The notes: a model not told the origin generated them from the sequence alone. Shown: positions 7,756 to 20,121, numbered from the stretch's first letter. The stretch: 64,000 nucleotides of DNA from Streptomyces antioxidans (GCF_000968685.2 NZ_LAKD02000005.1:124001-188000); one strand, 5' to 3'. Made by a program: numbers and translations.

Positions 7756-9408
7756 TTAGCGGACGAAGACTCCCGCCTGGCTCGCCAGGTCCAGGAAGTA
7801 CTGCGGGGCGACGCCGAGGACCAGTGTGACCGCTACGCCGATCGCGATGGCCGACGAGGTCAGCGGGCTCGGCACGGCCACGGACGGACCGTCCGTGCGC
7901 GGCTCGCTGAAGAACATCAGCACGATCACCCGGATGTAGAAGAACGCGGCGATCGCCGAGGAGATCACACCGATCACCACCAGCGGGCCCGCCCCACCGT
8001 CGGCCGCCGCCTTGAAGACCGCGAACTTCCCGGCGAAGCCGCTGGTCAGCGGGATACCGGCAAAGGCCAGCAGGAAGACAGCGAAGACGGCGGCCACCAG
8101 GGGTGAACGGCGGCCGAGACCGGCCCACTTGGACAGGTGGGTGGCCTCTCCGCCCGCGTCCCGTACCAGGGTGACCACCGCGAAGGCGCCGAGGGTCACG
8201 AAGGAGTACGCGGCGAGGTAGAAGAGGACGGAGGAGATGCCGTCGGGCGTGGTGGCGATGACACCGGCCAGGATGAACCCGGCGTGGGCGATCGAGGAGT
8301 ACGCCAGCAGCCGCTTCACATCGGTCTGGGTGACGGCCACGATCGCGCCGCCCAGCATGGTGACGATGGCGACGCCCCACATCACCGGCCGCCAGTCCCA
8401 GCGCAGCCCCGGCAGCACGACGTACAGCAGCCGCAGCAGCGCGCCGAAGGCCGCGACCTTGGTGGCCGCCGCCATGAAGCCGGTCACCGGGGTCGGGGCG
8501 CCCTGGTAGACGTCGGGGGTCCACATGTGGAACGGCACGGCGCCGATCTTGAACAGCAGCCCCATCAGTACCATCGCGCCGCCGATCAGCAGCAGTGCGT
8601 CATTGCCCATGGTCCCGGCGAGCGCGGGGGTGACGTTCCTGACCTGGCCGTCGACGACGTCCGCGATCCCGGAGTAGGAGACCGTGCCCGCATAGCCGTA
8701 CAGCAGGGCGATGCCGAAGAGCAGGAACGCCGAGGAGAAGGCGCCGAGCAGGAAGTACTTGACCGCGGCCTCCTGCGACAACGTGCGCTGGCGCCGGGCC
8801 AGCGCGCACAGGATGTACAGCGGCAGGGAGAAGACCTCCAGCGCCACGAAGAGCGTCAGCAGATCGTTGGCGGACGGGAAGACCAGCATGCCGCCGACCG
8901 CGAAGAGGACCAGCGGAAAGACCTCGGTGGTGGTGAACCCCGCCTTGACGGCGGCCTTTTCGGCGTCGCCGCCGGGCACGGCGGCGGCCTGGGCCGCGAA
9001 GGAGTCGACGCGGTTGCCGTGCACCACCGGATCCAGCCGCCGCTCGGCGAAGGTGAACACCGCCACCAGCGCCACCAGGAGGATGGTCCCCTGCAGGAAG
9101 AGCGCCGGTCCGTCGACCGCGATCGCGCCCATGGCCGCGACACGGGCCTTGCTGGTGCCGTAGCCCCCGGCGGCGAGGCCGATCACGGCGGCGAAGGCCG
9201 CGGCCAGGGCGACCACGGAGACGAACAGCTGCGCCACGTACCGCTGGCGGCGCGGAATGAACGCCTCGACCAGGACGCCGACGATCGCGGCGCCGAGGAC
9301 GATCAGCGTGGGCGACAGCTGTCCGTACTCGACATGGGGCGACGGGATCTTGTCGGGCGCCGCCGCCGCTGTTGTCCACAGGCTGTGGACAGTGGCCGCG
9401 TGGGTCAC
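7756..9408 (-). CDS. nuoN: NADH-quinone oxidoreductase subunit N
   Basis: 550 aa antiporter-like membrane subunit of complex I, last gene of the nuo operon. About 14 membrane segments with the proton-channel signature LLAYSSIAHAGFILAG and the TM7-type helix LLFKIGAVPFHMWTPDVYQG (Lys in a half-helix). The start ATG overlaps the nuoM stop by four bases, so translation is coupled. The length is slightly above that of E. coli NuoN because of loops after TM2-3, usual in actinomycetes. Confidence 0.95.
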   Translation of the reverse strand: MTHAATVHSLWTTAAAAPDKIPSPHVEYGQLSPTLIVLGAAIVGVLVEAFIPRRQRYVAQLFVSVVALAAAFAAVIGLAAGGYGTSKARVAAMGAIAVDGPALFLQGTILLVALVAVFTFAERRLDPVVHGNRVDSFAAQAAAVPGGDAEKAAVKAGFTTTEVFPLVLFAVGGMLVFPSANDLLTLFVALEVFSLPLYILCALARRQRTLSQEAAVKYFLLGAFSSAFLLFGIALLYGYAGTVSYSGIADVVDGQVRNVTPALAGTMGNDALLLIGGAMVLMGLLFKIGAVPFHMWTPDVYQGAPTPVTGFMAAATKVAAFGALLRLLYVVLPGLRWDWRPVMWGVAIVTMLGGAIVAVTQTDVKRLLAYSSIAHAGFILAGVIATTPDGISSVLFYLAAYSFVTLGAFAVVTLVRDAGGEATHLSKWAGLGRRSPLVAAVFAVFLLAFAGIPLTSGFAGKFAVFKAAADGGAGPLVVIGVISSAIAAFFYIRVIVLMFFSEPRTDGPSVAVPSPLTSSAIAIGVAVTLVLGVAPQYFLDLASQAGVFVR

Positions 9409-11114
9409 TTGGCACCTCCAGAAGCACCGTCGTGGTGGGCACCGTTGTGGTGAGCACCCTCGTGCTGAGCACCGCCATGGCTGGCGCCCTCGGACTTCGG
9501 GCTGTAGCTGAACCAGCCCGCGTCGGTCACGGGATGATCGGGCTTGGGATCCTTCTTGTCCACCACGGACATCGTGTGGTCGACCGCCGGATTGACGATG
9601 TCGGCCAGCGGCTTGGGATAGACCCCGAGGAAGATCAGCAGGGCGATGAGCGGGGCCACGACGACCAGCTCACGCACCCGCAGATCCGGCATGGACCGCA
9701 CCTCGTCCTTCACCGGACCGGTCATGGTGCGTTGGTAGAGGATCAGGACGTAGAGCGCCGCCAGCACTATTCCGACGGTCGCGATCACGCCGAACACCGG
9801 GTAGCGGCTGAACGTGCCGACCAGGACCAGGAATTCGCTGATGAACGGCGCGAGCCCGGGCAGCGAGAGAGTGGCGAGCCCGCCGATCAGGAAGGTCCCG
9901 GCGAGCACCGGCGCCACCTTCTGCACCCCGCCGTAGTCGGCGATGAGCCGCGAACCGCGCCGGGTGATCAGGAACCCGGCCACCAGCATCAGCGCGGCCG
10001 TGGAGACCCCGTGATTGACCATGTAGAGGGTGGCGCCGCCCTGGCCCTGGGTGGTCATCGCGAAGATGCCCAGGATGATGAAGCCGAAGTGGGAGATCGA
10101 GGCATAGGCGATCAGCCGCTTGATGTCCCGCTGGCCGATCGCCAGCAGCGCGCCGTAGATGATGCTGATGAGCGCCAGGATCAGGATCGCCGGGGTGGCC
10201 CACTTGCTGGCCTCCGGGAAGAGCTGGAGGCAGAAGCGGAGCATCGCGAAGGTGCCGACCTTGTCGACCACCGCGGTGATCAGCACGGCGACCGGGGCGG
10301 TGGACTCCCCCATCGCGTTGGGCAGCCAGGTGTGCAGCGGCCACAGCGGCGCCTTCACCGCGAAGGCGAAGAAGAAGCCGAGGAACAGCAGCCGCTCGGT
10401 GCTGGTCGCCATGTCGAGATGGCCGCCCGTCCGCGCCTGGACGATCTCCTGCAGCGAGAAGGTGCCGGTGCCGAGCTGGTCGGCGGTGACCGCGTACAGA
10501 CCGACCACCGCGGCGAGCATGATCAGCCCGCCCGCCAGGTTGTAGAGCAGGAACTTCACCGCGGCGTACGAGCGCTGAGTGGCCGTCTCCTCCTCGGAGC
10601 GGCCCCCGGCCCGGTCCCCGAAGCCCCCGATGAGGAAGTACATCGGGATCAGCATGGCCTCGAAGAAGATGTAGAAGAGGAAGACGTCGGTGGCCTCGAA
10701 GGAGATCACCACCATCGCCTCGACCATCAGGATCAGCGCGAAGAAGCCCTGGGTCGGCCGCCAGCGGCGGTTGGGGCGGGCGCCTTCCAGCGGATCGGCG
10801 TCATGCCAGCCCGCCAGGATGATGAAGGGGATGAGCACCGCGGTGAGCGCGATCAGCGCGACCGCGATCCCGTCCACGCCCAGTTCGTAGCGGACGCCGA
10901 AGTCCTTGATCCAGGGGTGCGATTCGGTGAGCTGGAAGTGGGCGCCGCCGGGGTCGAAGCGGACCAGCACGACCGCCGCGAGGGCGAGGGTGACCAGGGA
11001 GAAGCCCAGCGCCACCCACTTGGCGGCGGCGCGCTGGGCGGCGGGCACGGCGGCGGTGGCCACCGCGCCGAGCGCGGGCACCAAGGCCGTGGCCGTCAGC
11101 AGGGGAAATGACAT
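9405..11114 (-). CDS. nuoM: NADH-quinone oxidoreductase subunit M
   Basis: 569 aa proton-pumping membrane subunit. Conserved features: a Glu-containing TM5 region (ILMVEAMVVISFEATDVFLF, exactly 20 residues), KAPLWPLHTWLPNAMGE and LIAYASISHFGFIILG. The C-terminal ~70 residues form a His/Gly/Ala-rich tail with AHH and QHEG units, apparently disordered and exposed; similar tails occur in other Streptomyces NuoM. The gene starts three bases after the nuoL stop and overlaps nuoN. Confidence 0.95.
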   Translation of the reverse strand: MSFPLLTATALVPALGAVATAAVPAAQRAAAKWVALGFSLVTLALAAVVLVRFDPGGAHFQLTESHPWIKDFGVRYELGVDGIAVALIALTAVLIPFIILAGWHDADPLEGARPNRRWRPTQGFFALILMVEAMVVISFEATDVFLFYIFFEAMLIPMYFLIGGFGDRAGGRSEEETATQRSYAAVKFLLYNLAGGLIMLAAVVGLYAVTADQLGTGTFSLQEIVQARTGGHLDMATSTERLLFLGFFFAFAVKAPLWPLHTWLPNAMGESTAPVAVLITAVVDKVGTFAMLRFCLQLFPEASKWATPAILILALISIIYGALLAIGQRDIKRLIAYASISHFGFIILGIFAMTTQGQGGATLYMVNHGVSTAALMLVAGFLITRRGSRLIADYGGVQKVAPVLAGTFLIGGLATLSLPGLAPFISEFLVLVGTFSRYPVFGVIATVGIVLAALYVLILYQRTMTGPVKDEVRSMPDLRVRELVVVAPLIALLIFLGVYPKPLADIVNPAVDHTMSVVDKKDPKPDHPVTDAGWFSYSPKSEGASHGGAQHEGAHHNGAHHDGASGGAK

Positions 11115-11117
11115 GAC

Positions 11118-13013
11118 TCAGACCGCCCTCATCAGCAGGGTCGCGGCGATGAGCACCGCCGTACCGCCGAACATCGAGACCGCGTACGTACGGGCATAGC
11201 CGTTCTGCAGCTTTCGCAGCCGGCCGGAGAGCCCGCCGACCGAGGCCGCGGTGCCGTTGACCACCCCGTCGACCAGCTTGTGGTCGACATAGACCAGACC
11301 GCGGGTCAGATACTGGCCGGGTTTGACGAGCGCGACATGGTTGAAGTCGTCCTGGAGCAGATCACGCCGGGCGGCCCGGGTGAGCAGCGATCCGCGGGGG
11401 GCGGTGCGCGGCACCGGGCGGCGTCCGTACTGCGCCCAGGCGAGCGCGACACCGATCAGCAGCACCACCATCGTCCCGCCGGTGACCGCCGCGGCGCTCA
11501 GCGGGGAGTCGCCGTGGCTGTGCCCGGTGACCGGCTCCAGCCACTTCAGGAACGCGTCGTTGAGGCTGAACAGCCCGCCCGCGAAGACCGATCCCACGGC
11601 CAGGACGATCATGGGGATGGTCATGGACGAGGGCGACTCGTGCGGATGCGGCTCGTGGCCCTCCTCGTCCGGCACCCAGCGCTTCTCGCCGAAGAAGGTC
11701 AGCAGCATCACCCGCGTCATGTAGTACGCGGTGATGGCCGCGCCCAGCAGGGCCGCGCCGCCGAGGATCCAGCCCTCGGTGCCGCCCTTGGCGAACGCCG
11801 CCTCGATGATCTTGTCCTTGGACCAGAAGCCGGACAGCCCGGGGAAGCCGATGATCGCGAGATAGCCGAGCCCGAAGGTGACGAAGGTGACCGGCATGTA
11901 CTTCCGCAGGCCGCCGTACTTGCGCATGTCGACCTCGTCGTTCATGGCGTGCATGACCGAACCGGCCCCGAGGAAGAGCCCCGCCTTGAAGAAGCCGTGG
12001 GTCACCAGGTGCATGATCGCGAAGACATAGCCGATCGGACCGAGCCCGGCGGCCAGGATCATATAGCCGATCTGGGACATGGTGGACCCGGCCAGGGCCT
12101 TCTTGATGTCGTCCTTGGCGCAACCGACGATCGCACCGAAGAGGAGCGTGACCGCGCCGACGGCGACCACCGCGGCCTGGGCGTCCGGCGCGGCGTTGAA
12201 GATCGCGCCGGAGCGGGTGATCAGGTACACGCCCGCGGTCACCATGGTCGCCGCGTGGATCAGGGCCGAGACCGGGGTCGGGCCCTCCATGGCGTCCCCG
12301 AGCCAGGACTGCAGCGGCACCTGGGCCGACTTGCCGCAGGCCGCGAGCAGCAGCATCAGCCCGATCGCGGTGACCTTGCCCTCGCCCGCGTCCCCCGCGT
12401 TGCTCAGCACCGGGGCGAAGGCGAAGGTCCCGAAGGTCGTGAACATCAGCATGATCGCGATCGACAGGCCCACATCGCCGACGCGGTTGACGATAAACGC
12501 CTTCTTCGCCGCCGTGGCCGCGCTGGGCTTGTGCTGCCAGAAGCCGATCAGCAGGTACGAGGCGAGGCCGACGCCCTCCCAGCCGACGTACAGCAGCAGG
12601 TAGTTGTCGGCGAGGACCAGCAGCAGCATCGCCGCGAGGAAGAGGTTGAGATAGCCGAAGAAGCGGCGGCGCCGCTCGTCGTGCTCCATATAGCCGATCG
12701 AGTAGATGTGGATCAGCGTGCCCACACCGGTGATCAGCAGGACGAAGGTCATGGACAGCTGATCGAGCTGGAAGGCGACGTCCGCGCGGAAGCCGCCCAC
12801 CGGGATCCAGCTGAAGACCTTGCTGTGCAGGGCCCGGTCGTGCTCGCCGCGGCCGAGCATGTCGGCGAAGAGCACCGCGCCGATGGCGAAGGAGGCGGCG
12901 GCGAGCACCGTGCCGATGTAGTGGCCCTTGCCGTCCAGCCGCCGCCCTCCGCACAGCAGCAGGGCCGCGCCGAGCAGCGGGACCGCGACAAGCAATCCGA
13001 TGAGGTTCTCCAC
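11118..13013 (-). CDS. nuoL: NADH-quinone oxidoreductase subunit L
   Basis: 631 aa, the largest antiporter-like subunit of complex I, with the lateral helix that spans the membrane arm. Conserved segments include [37 protein letters not shown] and [16 protein letters not shown]. The GTG start at 13013 is 16 bases from the nuoK stop. An internal charged loop ([19 protein letters not shown]) lies between late helices. Confidence 0.95.
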   Translation of the reverse strand: MENLIGLLVAVPLLGAALLLCGGRRLDGKGHYIGTVLAAASFAIGAVLFADMLGRGEHDRALHSKVFSWIPVGGFRADVAFQLDQLSMTFVLLITGVGTLIHIYSIGYMEHDERRRRFFGYLNLFLAAMLLLVLADNYLLLYVGWEGVGLASYLLIGFWQHKPSAATAAKKAFIVNRVGDVGLSIAIMLMFTTFGTFAFAPVLSNAGDAGEGKVTAIGLMLLLAACGKSAQVPLQSWLGDAMEGPTPVSALIHAATMVTAGVYLITRSGAIFNAAPDAQAAVVAVGAVTLLFGAIVGCAKDDIKKALAGSTMSQIGYMILAAGLGPIGYVFAIMHLVTHGFFKAGLFLGAGSVMHAMNDEVDMRKYGGLRKYMPVTFVTFGLGYLAIIGFPGLSGFWSKDKIIEAAFAKGGTEGWILGGAALLGAAITAYYMTRVMLLTFFGEKRWVPDEEGHEPHPHESPSSMTIPMIVLAVGSVFAGGLFSLNDAFLKWLEPVTGHSHGDSPLSAAAVTGGTMVVLLIGVALAWAQYGRRPVPRTAPRGSLLTRAARRDLLQDDFNHVALVKPGQYLTRGLVYVDHKLVDGVVNGTAASVGGLSGRLRKLQNGYARTYAVSMFGGTAVLIAATLLMRAV

Positions 13014-13029
13014 GTGAACGCGACCCCTT

Positions 13030-13329
13030 CTAGAGCTTCATCAGGCTGGCGTCGTCGACCGAGGCCGAGTGGCGGGAGCGGAAGATGGTCACGATGATCG
13101 CGAGACCGACCACAACCTCCGCCGCGGCCACGACCATCGTGAAGAAGGCGATGATCTGGCCGTCGAGATTGCCGTGCAGCCGGGAGAAGGTGACGAACGC
13201 CAGGTTGCACGCGTTCAGCATCAGCTCGACGCACATGAAGAGGACGATCGCGTTCCGCCTGATGACGACGCCGGCCGCACCAATGGTGAACAACAGCGCG
13301 GCCAGATAGAGGTAGTTGACCGGATTCAC
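13030..13329 (-). CDS. nuoK: NADH-quinone oxidoreductase subunit K
   Basis: 99 aa, three membrane helices, with the two membrane Glu residues of the proton path (CVELMLNA and [13 protein letters not shown]). GTG start overlapping the nuoJ stop by four bases. Length is normal for the family. Confidence 0.95.
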   Translation of the reverse strand: MNPVNYLYLAALLFTIGAAGVVIRRNAIVLFMCVELMLNACNLAFVTFSRLHGNLDGQIIAFFTMVVAAAEVVVGLAIIVTIFRSRHSASVDDASLMKL

Positions 13330-14252
13330 TTGGCGACTCCCCTCGGATTCGGCGCACTGCCCGCGCTCTCGCCGTCTTCACCGTTCTCACCGTTCTCGGA
13401 CGCGCCCGGTTTCCCGGCGCCCCCGGACGGCTTGCCGGTCCCGTTGCCCTTCCGGCCCAGCCAGCGCTGGGAGCGCTGCTCCAACGCCGCCAGCTCGGCC
13501 AGCGCCTCGCTGGAGACGTCCCGGATCTGACCGCGGCCGCGCAGCGTGGCGTTGACCGTGAGGTCGGACGGGGTGCCGTCGGGCAGCAGACCGGGGATGT
13601 CCACCGCGTTGTGCCGCGCGTACACACCGGGTGCGGGCAGCGGCGGCACGTTCCGCCCGCTGCGCACCCGCGCCTCGGACTGCTCGCGCTGGGTGCGGGC
13701 CCGCTCGGTGCGCTCGCGGTGGGTCAGCACCATCGCGCCGACCGCCGCGGTGATCAGCAGCGCGCCGGTGATCTCGAAGGCGAAGACGTACTTGGTGAAG
13801 ATCAGCGACGCCAGGCCCTCCACATTGCCGCCGGAGTTGGCCTGGCCCAGGCCGTTCCACGTCGTCAGCGAGGCATTGCCGATCCCGGCACACAGCAGGA
13901 TGCCGAAGCCGAGCCCGCACAGGGCGGCGAGCCAGCGCTGCCCCTTCAGGGTCTCCTTGAGGGAGTCGGCGGCGGTGACACCGACCAGCATCACCACGAA
14001 GAGGAAGAGCATCATGATCGCGCCGGTGTAGACGACGATCTGGACGACGCCCAGGAAGTACGCGCCGTTGGCGAGGTAGAAGACCGCCAGGACGATCATG
14101 GTGCCCGCCAGACACAGGGCGCTGTGCACGGCCTTGCGCATCAGGATCGTGCACAGCGCGCCGATCACGGCGACGGTGCCGAGCACCCAGAACTGGAGGG
14201 CCTCACCGGTGGAGGTGGTGGAGGCCGCCGCGGCCAGAGCGCCGCCGCTCAT
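13326..14252 (-). CDS. nuoJ: NADH-quinone oxidoreductase subunit J
   Basis: 308 aa. The first ~190 residues are the five-helix NuoJ core with the conserved segment [17 protein letters not shown]. The remaining ~115 residues are a hydrophilic extension absent from E. coli NuoJ, ending in Gly/Ser/Asn/Glu-rich sequence (repeated ENGE). Long NuoJ tails are common in Streptomyces; this one is probably cytoplasmic and disordered. Start ATG overlaps the nuoI stop. Confidence 0.93.
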   Translation of the reverse strand: MSGGALAAAASTTSTGEALQFWVLGTVAVIGALCTILMRKAVHSALCLAGTMIVLAVFYLANGAYFLGVVQIVVYTGAIMMLFLFVVMLVGVTAADSLKETLKGQRWLAALCGLGFGILLCAGIGNASLTTWNGLGQANSGGNVEGLASLIFTKYVFAFEITGALLITAAVGAMVLTHRERTERARTQREQSEARVRSGRNVPPLPAPGVYARHNAVDIPGLLPDGTPSDLTVNATLRGRGQIRDVSSEALAELAALEQRSQRWLGRKGNGTGKPSGGAGKPGASENGENGEDGESAGSAPNPRGVAK

Positions 14253-14902
14253 GCCTGCACCCCCCGCTGCCGGTCCTGCGACTCCCGCTCCTCCGGCTCC
14301 CGCTGCCGCTCCTGCGACAACTCCTCGTTCCCCGCGGCCTGGTCTGACAGGGTCTCGCCCTTGCTGACCGCGACCTGAGGGGTGGTGCCGGACGCGGCCT
14401 CGGTCACCAGACCCCGGTAGTAGTCCTGCTCGTCGGTGCCGGGGTAGATGGCGTGCGGGGAGTCGACCATCCCGTCCTCGAGGCCCGCGAGCAGCTCTTC
14501 CTTGGTGTAGATGAGCGATTCGCGGCTGCGGTCGGCGAGCTCGTACTCATTGGTCATGGTGAGCGCCCGGGTGGGGCACGCCTCGACGCACAGGCCGCAC
14601 AGGATGCAGCGCAGGTAGTTGATCTGGTAGACGCGGCCGTAGCGCTCCCCGGGGGAGTAGCGCTCCTCCTCGGTGTTGTCCGCGCCCTCCACGTAGATCG
14701 CGTCGGCGGGGCAGGCCCAGGCGCACAGCTCACAGCCGATGCACTTCTCCAGCCCGTCCGGGTGCCGGTTGAGCTGGTGGCGTCCGTGGAAGCGGGGCGC
14801 GGTGGGCTTCTTCACCTCTGGGTACTGTTCGGTGAGCCGCTTCTTGAACATGGCCTTGAAGGTCACGCCGAAGCCGGCCACCGGATTCTGGAAGTCAGAC
14901 AC
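14249..14902 (-). CDS. nuoI: NADH-quinone oxidoreductase subunit I
   Basis: 217 aa. Two complete 4Fe-4S motifs, [12 protein letters not shown] and [12 protein letters not shown], bind clusters N6a and N6b linking NuoG to NuoB. The GTG at 14902 is chosen over an in-frame GTG at 14923 because GGAAAGGAGG stands at proper spacing before it and the resulting N-terminus (MSDFQNP) is the family-like one; the start lies 8 bases inside nuoH. The last ~60 residues are an extra acidic/Arg/Gln-rich tail with short repeats. Confidence 0.93.
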   Translation of the reverse strand: MSDFQNPVAGFGVTFKAMFKKRLTEQYPEVKKPTAPRFHGRHQLNRHPDGLEKCIGCELCAWACPADAIYVEGADNTEEERYSPGERYGRVYQINYLRCILCGLCVEACPTRALTMTNEYELADRSRESLIYTKEELLAGLEDGMVDSPHAIYPGTDEQDYYRGLVTEAASGTTPQVAVSKGETLSDQAAGNEELSQERQREPEERESQDRQRGVQA

Positions 14903-16253
14903 CGTCGGCCTCCTTTCCGTCACTTACAGTGTCGGGGCCACCACTGACAATCAACTCGCGCTCGGTGCGCGGACGTCGGCGGGGGACGGGCGGCAAGGTC
15001 TGGCCGGGCAGCGGCGGCACCGGGAAACCTCCCGCCATCGGATCGAAGGCGGGCTCCGGTCCCTGTTCCGCTCCGGCCTCGTCGGCCTGCGCCGACCGGT
15101 CGCGGAAGAAGTCGACCACGAAGGACAGCAGCAGCAGCGCGATCACCGCGCTGCCCACGTAGAGCACGATGTCCTGGTAGTCGTAGTTCTCGTTGCGCAG
15201 CGCCCGTACGGTGGCGACCAGCATCAGCCAGACCATCGAGATCGGGATGAGCACCTTCCAGCCCAGCTTCATGAACTGGTCGTAGCGGACGCGCGGAAGC
15301 GTGCCGCGCACCCAGATGAAGACGAACAGCGATGTCACGACCTTGCCGACGAACCACAGCAGTGGCCACCAGCCGTGGTTGGCGCCCGCCCAGAAGGTGC
15401 TGATCGGCCAGGGCGCCCGCCAGCCGCCGAGGAAGAGGGTGACGGCGACCATCGAGACGGTGACCATGTTGATGTACTCGGCGAGCATGAACATCGCGAA
15501 CTTGATCGAGGAGTACTCGGTGTTGAAGCCGCCGACCAGGTCGCCCTCGGACTCCGGCATGTCGAACGGCGCCCGGTTGGTCTCACCGATCATCGAGACG
15601 ATGTAGATGAGGAACGAGACCGGCAGCAGCACCGCGTACCAGCGGTCCTGCTGCGACTCCACGATCTGCGAGGTCGACATCGACCCGGAGTAGAGGAAGA
15701 CCGCCGCGAAGGAGAGCCCCATCGCGATCTCGTAGCTGATCATCTGGGCGCAGGAGCGCAGGCCCCCCAGCAGCGGATACGTCGATCCGGAGGACCAGCC
15801 CGCCAGCACGATGCCGTAGATGCCGACCGAGGCGGTGGCGAGGATGTAGAGCACGGCGATCGGCAGATCGGTCAGCTGCATCGCGGTGCGGTGGCCGAAG
15901 ACCGAGACCTCGCCGCCGGCCGGGCCGAACGGCATCACCGCGACCGCCATGAAGGCGGGGATGGCCGCGACGACCGGCGCCAGGACGTAGACCACCTTGT
16001 CCGCGCCCTTGACGACCACGTCCTCCTTGAGCATCAGCTTCACGCCGTCCGCGAGGGACTGCAGCATGCCCCAGGGGCCGTGGCGGTTGGGGCCGATGCG
16101 CAGCTGCATCCAGCCGACCACCTTGCGCTCCATGACGATGGAGATGAGCACGGTCACCATCAGGAACGCGAAGCAGAAGACGGCCTTGATCGCGATCAGC
16201 CACCACGGGTCGCGGCCGAACATCGACAGGTCCTCTGCGGCGAGATACCTCAC
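14895..16253 (-). CDS. nuoH: NADH-quinone oxidoreductase subunit H
   Basis: 452 aa from GTG 16253, which overlaps the nuoG stop (GTGA). Eight-helix subunit forming the quinone entry site. Conserved segments are [18 protein letters not shown] (here [19 protein letters not shown]), [18 protein letters not shown] and YNTEYSS-like [13 protein letters not shown] ~65-residue Pro/Glu-rich C-terminal extension ([11 protein letters not shown] onward) is beyond the normal family length. Confidence 0.94.
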   Translation of the reverse strand: MRYLAAEDLSMFGRDPWWLIAIKAVFCFAFLMVTVLISIVMERKVVGWMQLRIGPNRHGPWGMLQSLADGVKLMLKEDVVVKGADKVVYVLAPVVAAIPAFMAVAVMPFGPAGGEVSVFGHRTAMQLTDLPIAVLYILATASVGIYGIVLAGWSSGSTYPLLGGLRSCAQMISYEIAMGLSFAAVFLYSGSMSTSQIVESQQDRWYAVLLPVSFLIYIVSMIGETNRAPFDMPESEGDLVGGFNTEYSSIKFAMFMLAEYINMVTVSMVAVTLFLGGWRAPWPISTFWAGANHGWWPLLWFVGKVVTSLFVFIWVRGTLPRVRYDQFMKLGWKVLIPISMVWLMLVATVRALRNENYDYQDIVLYVGSAVIALLLLSFVVDFFRDRSAQADEAGAEQGPEPAFDPMAGGFPVPPLPGQTLPPVPRRRPRTERELIVSGGPDTVSDGKEADGV

Positions 16254-18739
16254 TGGGCCACCTCCGTCGCGGGGGCAGTGATCGTCACGACATCGCCGGG
16301 GCGGGCCCCCAGATCGCGCTGGACACCGCCGCCGACGGAGTCCAGCGGCAGCCACACCACCCGGTCGGGCATCGCGGTGACGCTCAGCGGCAGCTGGACG
16401 GCGCCGGCCGGGCCGCTGACCCGGAGGATCTGGCCGTCCTTGACCCCCGCCTCGTCCGCCGTGGCCGCCGACAGCCGGGCCACGGCCGCGTGCCGGGTCC
16501 CGGCCAGCGCTGGATCGCCGTCCTGCAGCCGGCCCTGGTCGAGCAGCAGCCGGTGGCCGGCGAGGACCGCCTCGCCCTCGGCCGGGCGGGGCAGCGGACC
16601 GCCCGTCTCCAGCGAGGCGGTGGCGCGCGGGCCCTGCCAGGTGCCCAGCCGGGTCAGCTCGGCGCGTACGGCCTCGACATCCGGCAGGCCCAGGGGCGCG
16701 TCCAGCGCGTCGGCCAGCATGTGCAGCACCCGGGCGTCCGGAAGCGTATGGCGGCGGGTCATCTGGTCGGGCTTGAGCGCGGCCTCGAACGGCCGGGCCC
16801 GGCCCTCCCAGTTGAGGAAGGTGCCGGACTTCTCGACGACCGCCGCGACCGGCAGCACCACATCGGCCCGCTCGGTGACCTCCGACGGCCGCTGCTCCAG
16901 GCTGACCAGGAAGTCCACCGCGTCCAGGGCCTCCAGGGCCCGCGCCGGATCGGGCAGATCGGCGACCTCGACGCCCGCGACCAGCAGCGCGCCGATCCCG
17001 CCGACCGCCGCGGCCTCGATGATCTGGCCGGTGTCCCGGCCCACCTGGTGCGGCAGGTCGACGGCGCCCCAGACGGAGGAGACCTCCTCGCGGGCCCGCG
17101 GGTCATGGGCCGGGCGGCCGCCGGGCAGCAGCCCGGGCAGCGCCCCCGCCTCGATCGCGCCCCGCTCCCCCGCCCGGCGCGGAATCCAGACGAGGGTGGC
17201 CCCGGTGGCGGCGGCTGCCCGTACGGCGGCGGTCAGCCCGCCGGCCACGGACGCCAGCCGCTCGCCCACGATGATCACCGCGCCCTCTTCGCGCAGCGCC
17301 TCCGCGGCCCGCTCCCCGCCCTCGTCCAGACCGGTGCGGCCCGCGATGGCGTCCAGCCACTCGGTCTCGGTGCCGGGGGCGGCGGGCAGCAGGGTGCCGC
17401 CCGCCTTCTCCAGGCCCCGGGTGGCGTGGGTGGCCAGTGAGAAGGTGCGCTGTCCGTGCTTGCGGTGCGCCTTGCGCAGCCGCAGGAAGACGCCGGGCGA
17501 CTCCTCCTCGGCCTCGAAGCCGACCAGCAGTACGGCCGGGGCCTTCTCCAGCGCGCTGTAGCTGAGTCCACCGCCGTCCAGGTCACGCCCCCGGCCCGCG
17601 ATGTGGGTGGCCAGGAAGTCGGCCTCCTCGTCGCTGTGGAGACGGGCCCGGAAGTCGATGTCGTTGGTGTCCAGGGCGAGCCGCGCGAACTTCGCGTAGG
17701 CGTAGGCGTCCTCGACGGTCAGCCGGCCGCCGGTGAGCACCCCGGTGCGGCCGCGCGCCGTGCTGAGCCCCCCGGCCGCCGCGTCCAGCGCCTCGGGCCA
17801 GCTCGCCGGCGCCAGCTCCCCCGTCTCGCGGTCGCGCACCAGCGGGGTGGTAAGCCGCTCCGGCAGCTGGGCGTAGCGGAAGCCGAAGCGCCCCTTGTCG
17901 CAGATCCACTCCTCGTTGACCTCGGGGTCGTCCGCGGCCAGCCGCCGCATGACCTTGCCGCGGCGGTGGTCGGTGCGGGTGGCGCAGCCGCCCGCGCAGT
18001 GTTCGCACACGCTCGGCGAGGAGACCAGGTCGAAGGGGCGGGAGCGGAAGCGGTACGCCGCCGAGGTCAGGGCGCCCACCGGGCAGATCTGGATGGTGTT
18101 CCCGGAGAAGTACGACTCGAAGGGGTCGCCCTCGCCGGTGCCCACCTGCTGCAGCGCGCCCCGCTCCAGCAGCTCGATCATCGGGTCGCCCGCGATCTGG
18201 TTGGAGAAGCGGGTGCAGCGCGCGCACAGCACACAGCGCTCGCGGTCCAGCAGCACCTGGGCCGAGATCGGGACCGGCTTGGCGAACGTCCGCTTCTGGC
18301 CCTCGAACCGGCTGTCGGCCTGTCCGGCGCTCATCGCCTGGTTCTGCAGCGGGCATTCACCGCCCTTGTCGCAGACCGGGCAGTCCAGCGGGTGGTTGAT
18401 CAGCAGCAGCTCCATCACCCCGCGCTGGGCCTTCTCGGCCACCGGCGAGGTGAGCTGCGTCTTGACCACCATCCCGTCGGTGCAGGTGATGGTGCAGGAG
18501 GCCATCGGCTTGCGCTGGCCCTCCACCTCGACGATGCACTGGCGGCAGGCGCCGGCCGGGTCGAGGAGCGGATGGTCGCAGAACCGCGGGATCTCGATGC
18601 CGAGCAGTTCGGCGGCGCGGATGACCAGCGTCCCCTTGGGGACCGAGATCTCGATCCCGTCGATGGTGACGGAGACCAGATCTTCTCGCGGCACCGCCGC
18701 CTCCCCGCCCGACGAGGGTGCGTTGGTGGTCACGGTCAT
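16250..18739 (-). CDS. nuoG: NADH-quinone oxidoreductase subunit G
   Basis: 829 aa. N-terminal 2Fe-2S domain ([16 protein letters not shown]), His/Cys cluster ([17 protein letters not shown]), ferredoxin-like pair ([16 protein letters not shown] and [11 protein letters not shown]) and the extra N7-type cluster region ([19 protein letters not shown]), followed by a molybdopterin-oxidoreductase-like domain without cofactor. It carries electrons from NuoF to NuoI. The Ala-rich C-terminal half is more divergent. Start ATG overlaps the nuoF stop. Confidence 0.95.
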   Translation of the reverse strand: MTVTTNAPSSGGEAAVPREDLVSVTIDGIEISVPKGTLVIRAAELLGIEIPRFCDHPLLDPAGACRQCIVEVEGQRKPMASCTITCTDGMVVKTQLTSPVAEKAQRGVMELLLINHPLDCPVCDKGGECPLQNQAMSAGQADSRFEGQKRTFAKPVPISAQVLLDRERCVLCARCTRFSNQIAGDPMIELLERGALQQVGTGEGDPFESYFSGNTIQICPVGALTSAAYRFRSRPFDLVSSPSVCEHCAGGCATRTDHRRGKVMRRLAADDPEVNEEWICDKGRFGFRYAQLPERLTTPLVRDRETGELAPASWPEALDAAAGGLSTARGRTGVLTGGRLTVEDAYAYAKFARLALDTNDIDFRARLHSDEEADFLATHIAGRGRDLDGGGLSYSALEKAPAVLLVGFEAEEESPGVFLRLRKAHRKHGQRTFSLATHATRGLEKAGGTLLPAAPGTETEWLDAIAGRTGLDEGGERAAEALREEGAVIIVGERLASVAGGLTAAVRAAAATGATLVWIPRRAGERGAIEAGALPGLLPGGRPAHDPRAREEVSSVWGAVDLPHQVGRDTGQIIEAAAVGGIGALLVAGVEVADLPDPARALEALDAVDFLVSLEQRPSEVTERADVVLPVAAVVEKSGTFLNWEGRARPFEAALKPDQMTRRHTLPDARVLHMLADALDAPLGLPDVEAVRAELTRLGTWQGPRATASLETGGPLPRPAEGEAVLAGHRLLLDQGRLQDGDPALAGTRHAAVARLSAATADEAGVKDGQILRVSGPAGAVQLPLSVTAMPDRVVWLPLDSVGGGVQRDLGARPGDVVTITAPATEVAQ

Positions 18740-20121
18740 GCGTTCACCCCCAGGTGAGTGGAGCGCGGCTCGTCGGCCCAGACGGTCGACTTGGCCGGGT
18801 CGAACGGACAGCCCCCGCCGGTGATGTGCTGCTCGTACTCCTCGCGGAAGTACTTCAGCGAGGAGAAGATGGGGCTGGCCGCGCCGTCGCCGAGGGCGCA
18901 GAAGGACTTGCCGTTGATGTTGTCGGCGATGTCCGCCAGCTTGTCGAGGTCCTCCCTGCGGCCCTTACCGGCCTCGAGGTCGCGCAACAGCTGGACCAGC
19001 CAGTAGGTGCCCTCGCGGCAGGGTGTGCACTTGCCGCAGGACTCATGCGCGTAGAACTCGGTCCAGCGGGTCACGGCCCGCACCACACAGGTGGTCTCGT
19101 CGAAGCACTGGAGCGCCTTGGTGCCCAGCATCGACCCGGCCGCTCCCACGCCCTCGTAGTCCAGCGGGACGTCGAGGTGCTCATCGGTGAGCAGCGGGGT
19201 GGACGAGCCGCCCGGGGTCCAGAACTTCAGCCGGTGGCCCGGGCGGATCCCGCCGCTCATCTCCAGCAGCTGGCGCAGGGTGATGCCGAGCGGACCCTCG
19301 TACTGTCCGGGGTTGGCCACATGGCCGGACAGCGAGTAGAGCGTGAAGCCCGGGGACTTCTCGCTGCCCATCGAACGGAACCATTCCTTGCCCTTGTTGA
19401 GGATCGCGGGAACCGAGGCGATGGACTCCACGTTGTTGACAACAGTGGGGCACGCGTACAGACCGGCGACCGCGGGGAAGGGGGGCCGCAGCCGGGGCTG
19501 GCCGCGGCGGCCCTCCAGCGAGTCCAGCAGCGCGGTCTCCTCACCACAGATGTACGCACCGGCGCCCGCGTGCACGGTGATGTCGAGACCGGGCAGTCCG
19601 TCCACCCCGAGCTTCCGCCGCCGCTGCTCCGCGGTGCCGAGGTAGCCCTCCTCGTACGCCTCGCGCACGGCCTCGTGCAGCCGCCGCAGTACGGGGACCG
19701 CCTCGCCGCGCAGATAGATGAAGGCGTGCTCGGAGCGGATGGCATGACAGGCGATGATCATGCCCTCGATCAGGGAGTGCGGATTGGCGTAGAGAAGGGG
19801 GATGTCCTTGCAGGTGCCCGGTTCCGACTCATCGGCGTTGACGACGAGGTAGTGCGGTTTGCCGTCGCCCTGCGGAATGAACTGCCACTTCATTCCGGTG
19901 GGGAAGCCCGCGCCGCCGCGACCGCGCAGACCCGCGTCCTTCACCAGCGCGATCACCGCGTCGGGTTCCATCGCGAGGGCCTTGTGCATGCCCTGGTAGC
20001 CCTCGTGCCGCAGATAGGTGCGCAGGGCCCAGGAGTTGGGCTGGTCCCAGAACGCGGAGAGCACGGGTGCCAGCAGCTTCTCGGGGCTGTGCCCATTGAT
20101 CTCGGTTGTCACGGTCATCAC
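18736..20121 (-). CDS. nuoF: NADH-quinone oxidoreductase subunit F
   Basis: 461 aa. FMN and NADH-binding subunit: [16 protein letters not shown] for the flavin/nucleotide site, [15 protein letters not shown], and [11 protein letters not shown] plus a later Cys for cluster N3. NADH is oxidised here at the tip of the peripheral arm. The start overlaps the nuoE stop (ATGA). Length is typical. Confidence 0.96.
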   Translation of the reverse strand: MMTVTTEINGHSPEKLLAPVLSAFWDQPNSWALRTYLRHEGYQGMHKALAMEPDAVIALVKDAGLRGRGGAGFPTGMKWQFIPQGDGKPHYLVVNADESEPGTCKDIPLLYANPHSLIEGMIIACHAIRSEHAFIYLRGEAVPVLRRLHEAVREAYEEGYLGTAEQRRRKLGVDGLPGLDITVHAGAGAYICGEETALLDSLEGRRGQPRLRPPFPAVAGLYACPTVVNNVESIASVPAILNKGKEWFRSMGSEKSPGFTLYSLSGHVANPGQYEGPLGITLRQLLEMSGGIRPGHRLKFWTPGGSSTPLLTDEHLDVPLDYEGVGAAGSMLGTKALQCFDETTCVVRAVTRWTEFYAHESCGKCTPCREGTYWLVQLLRDLEAGKGRREDLDKLADIADNINGKSFCALGDGAASPIFSSLKYFREEYEQHITGGGCPFDPAKSTVWADEPRSTHLGVNA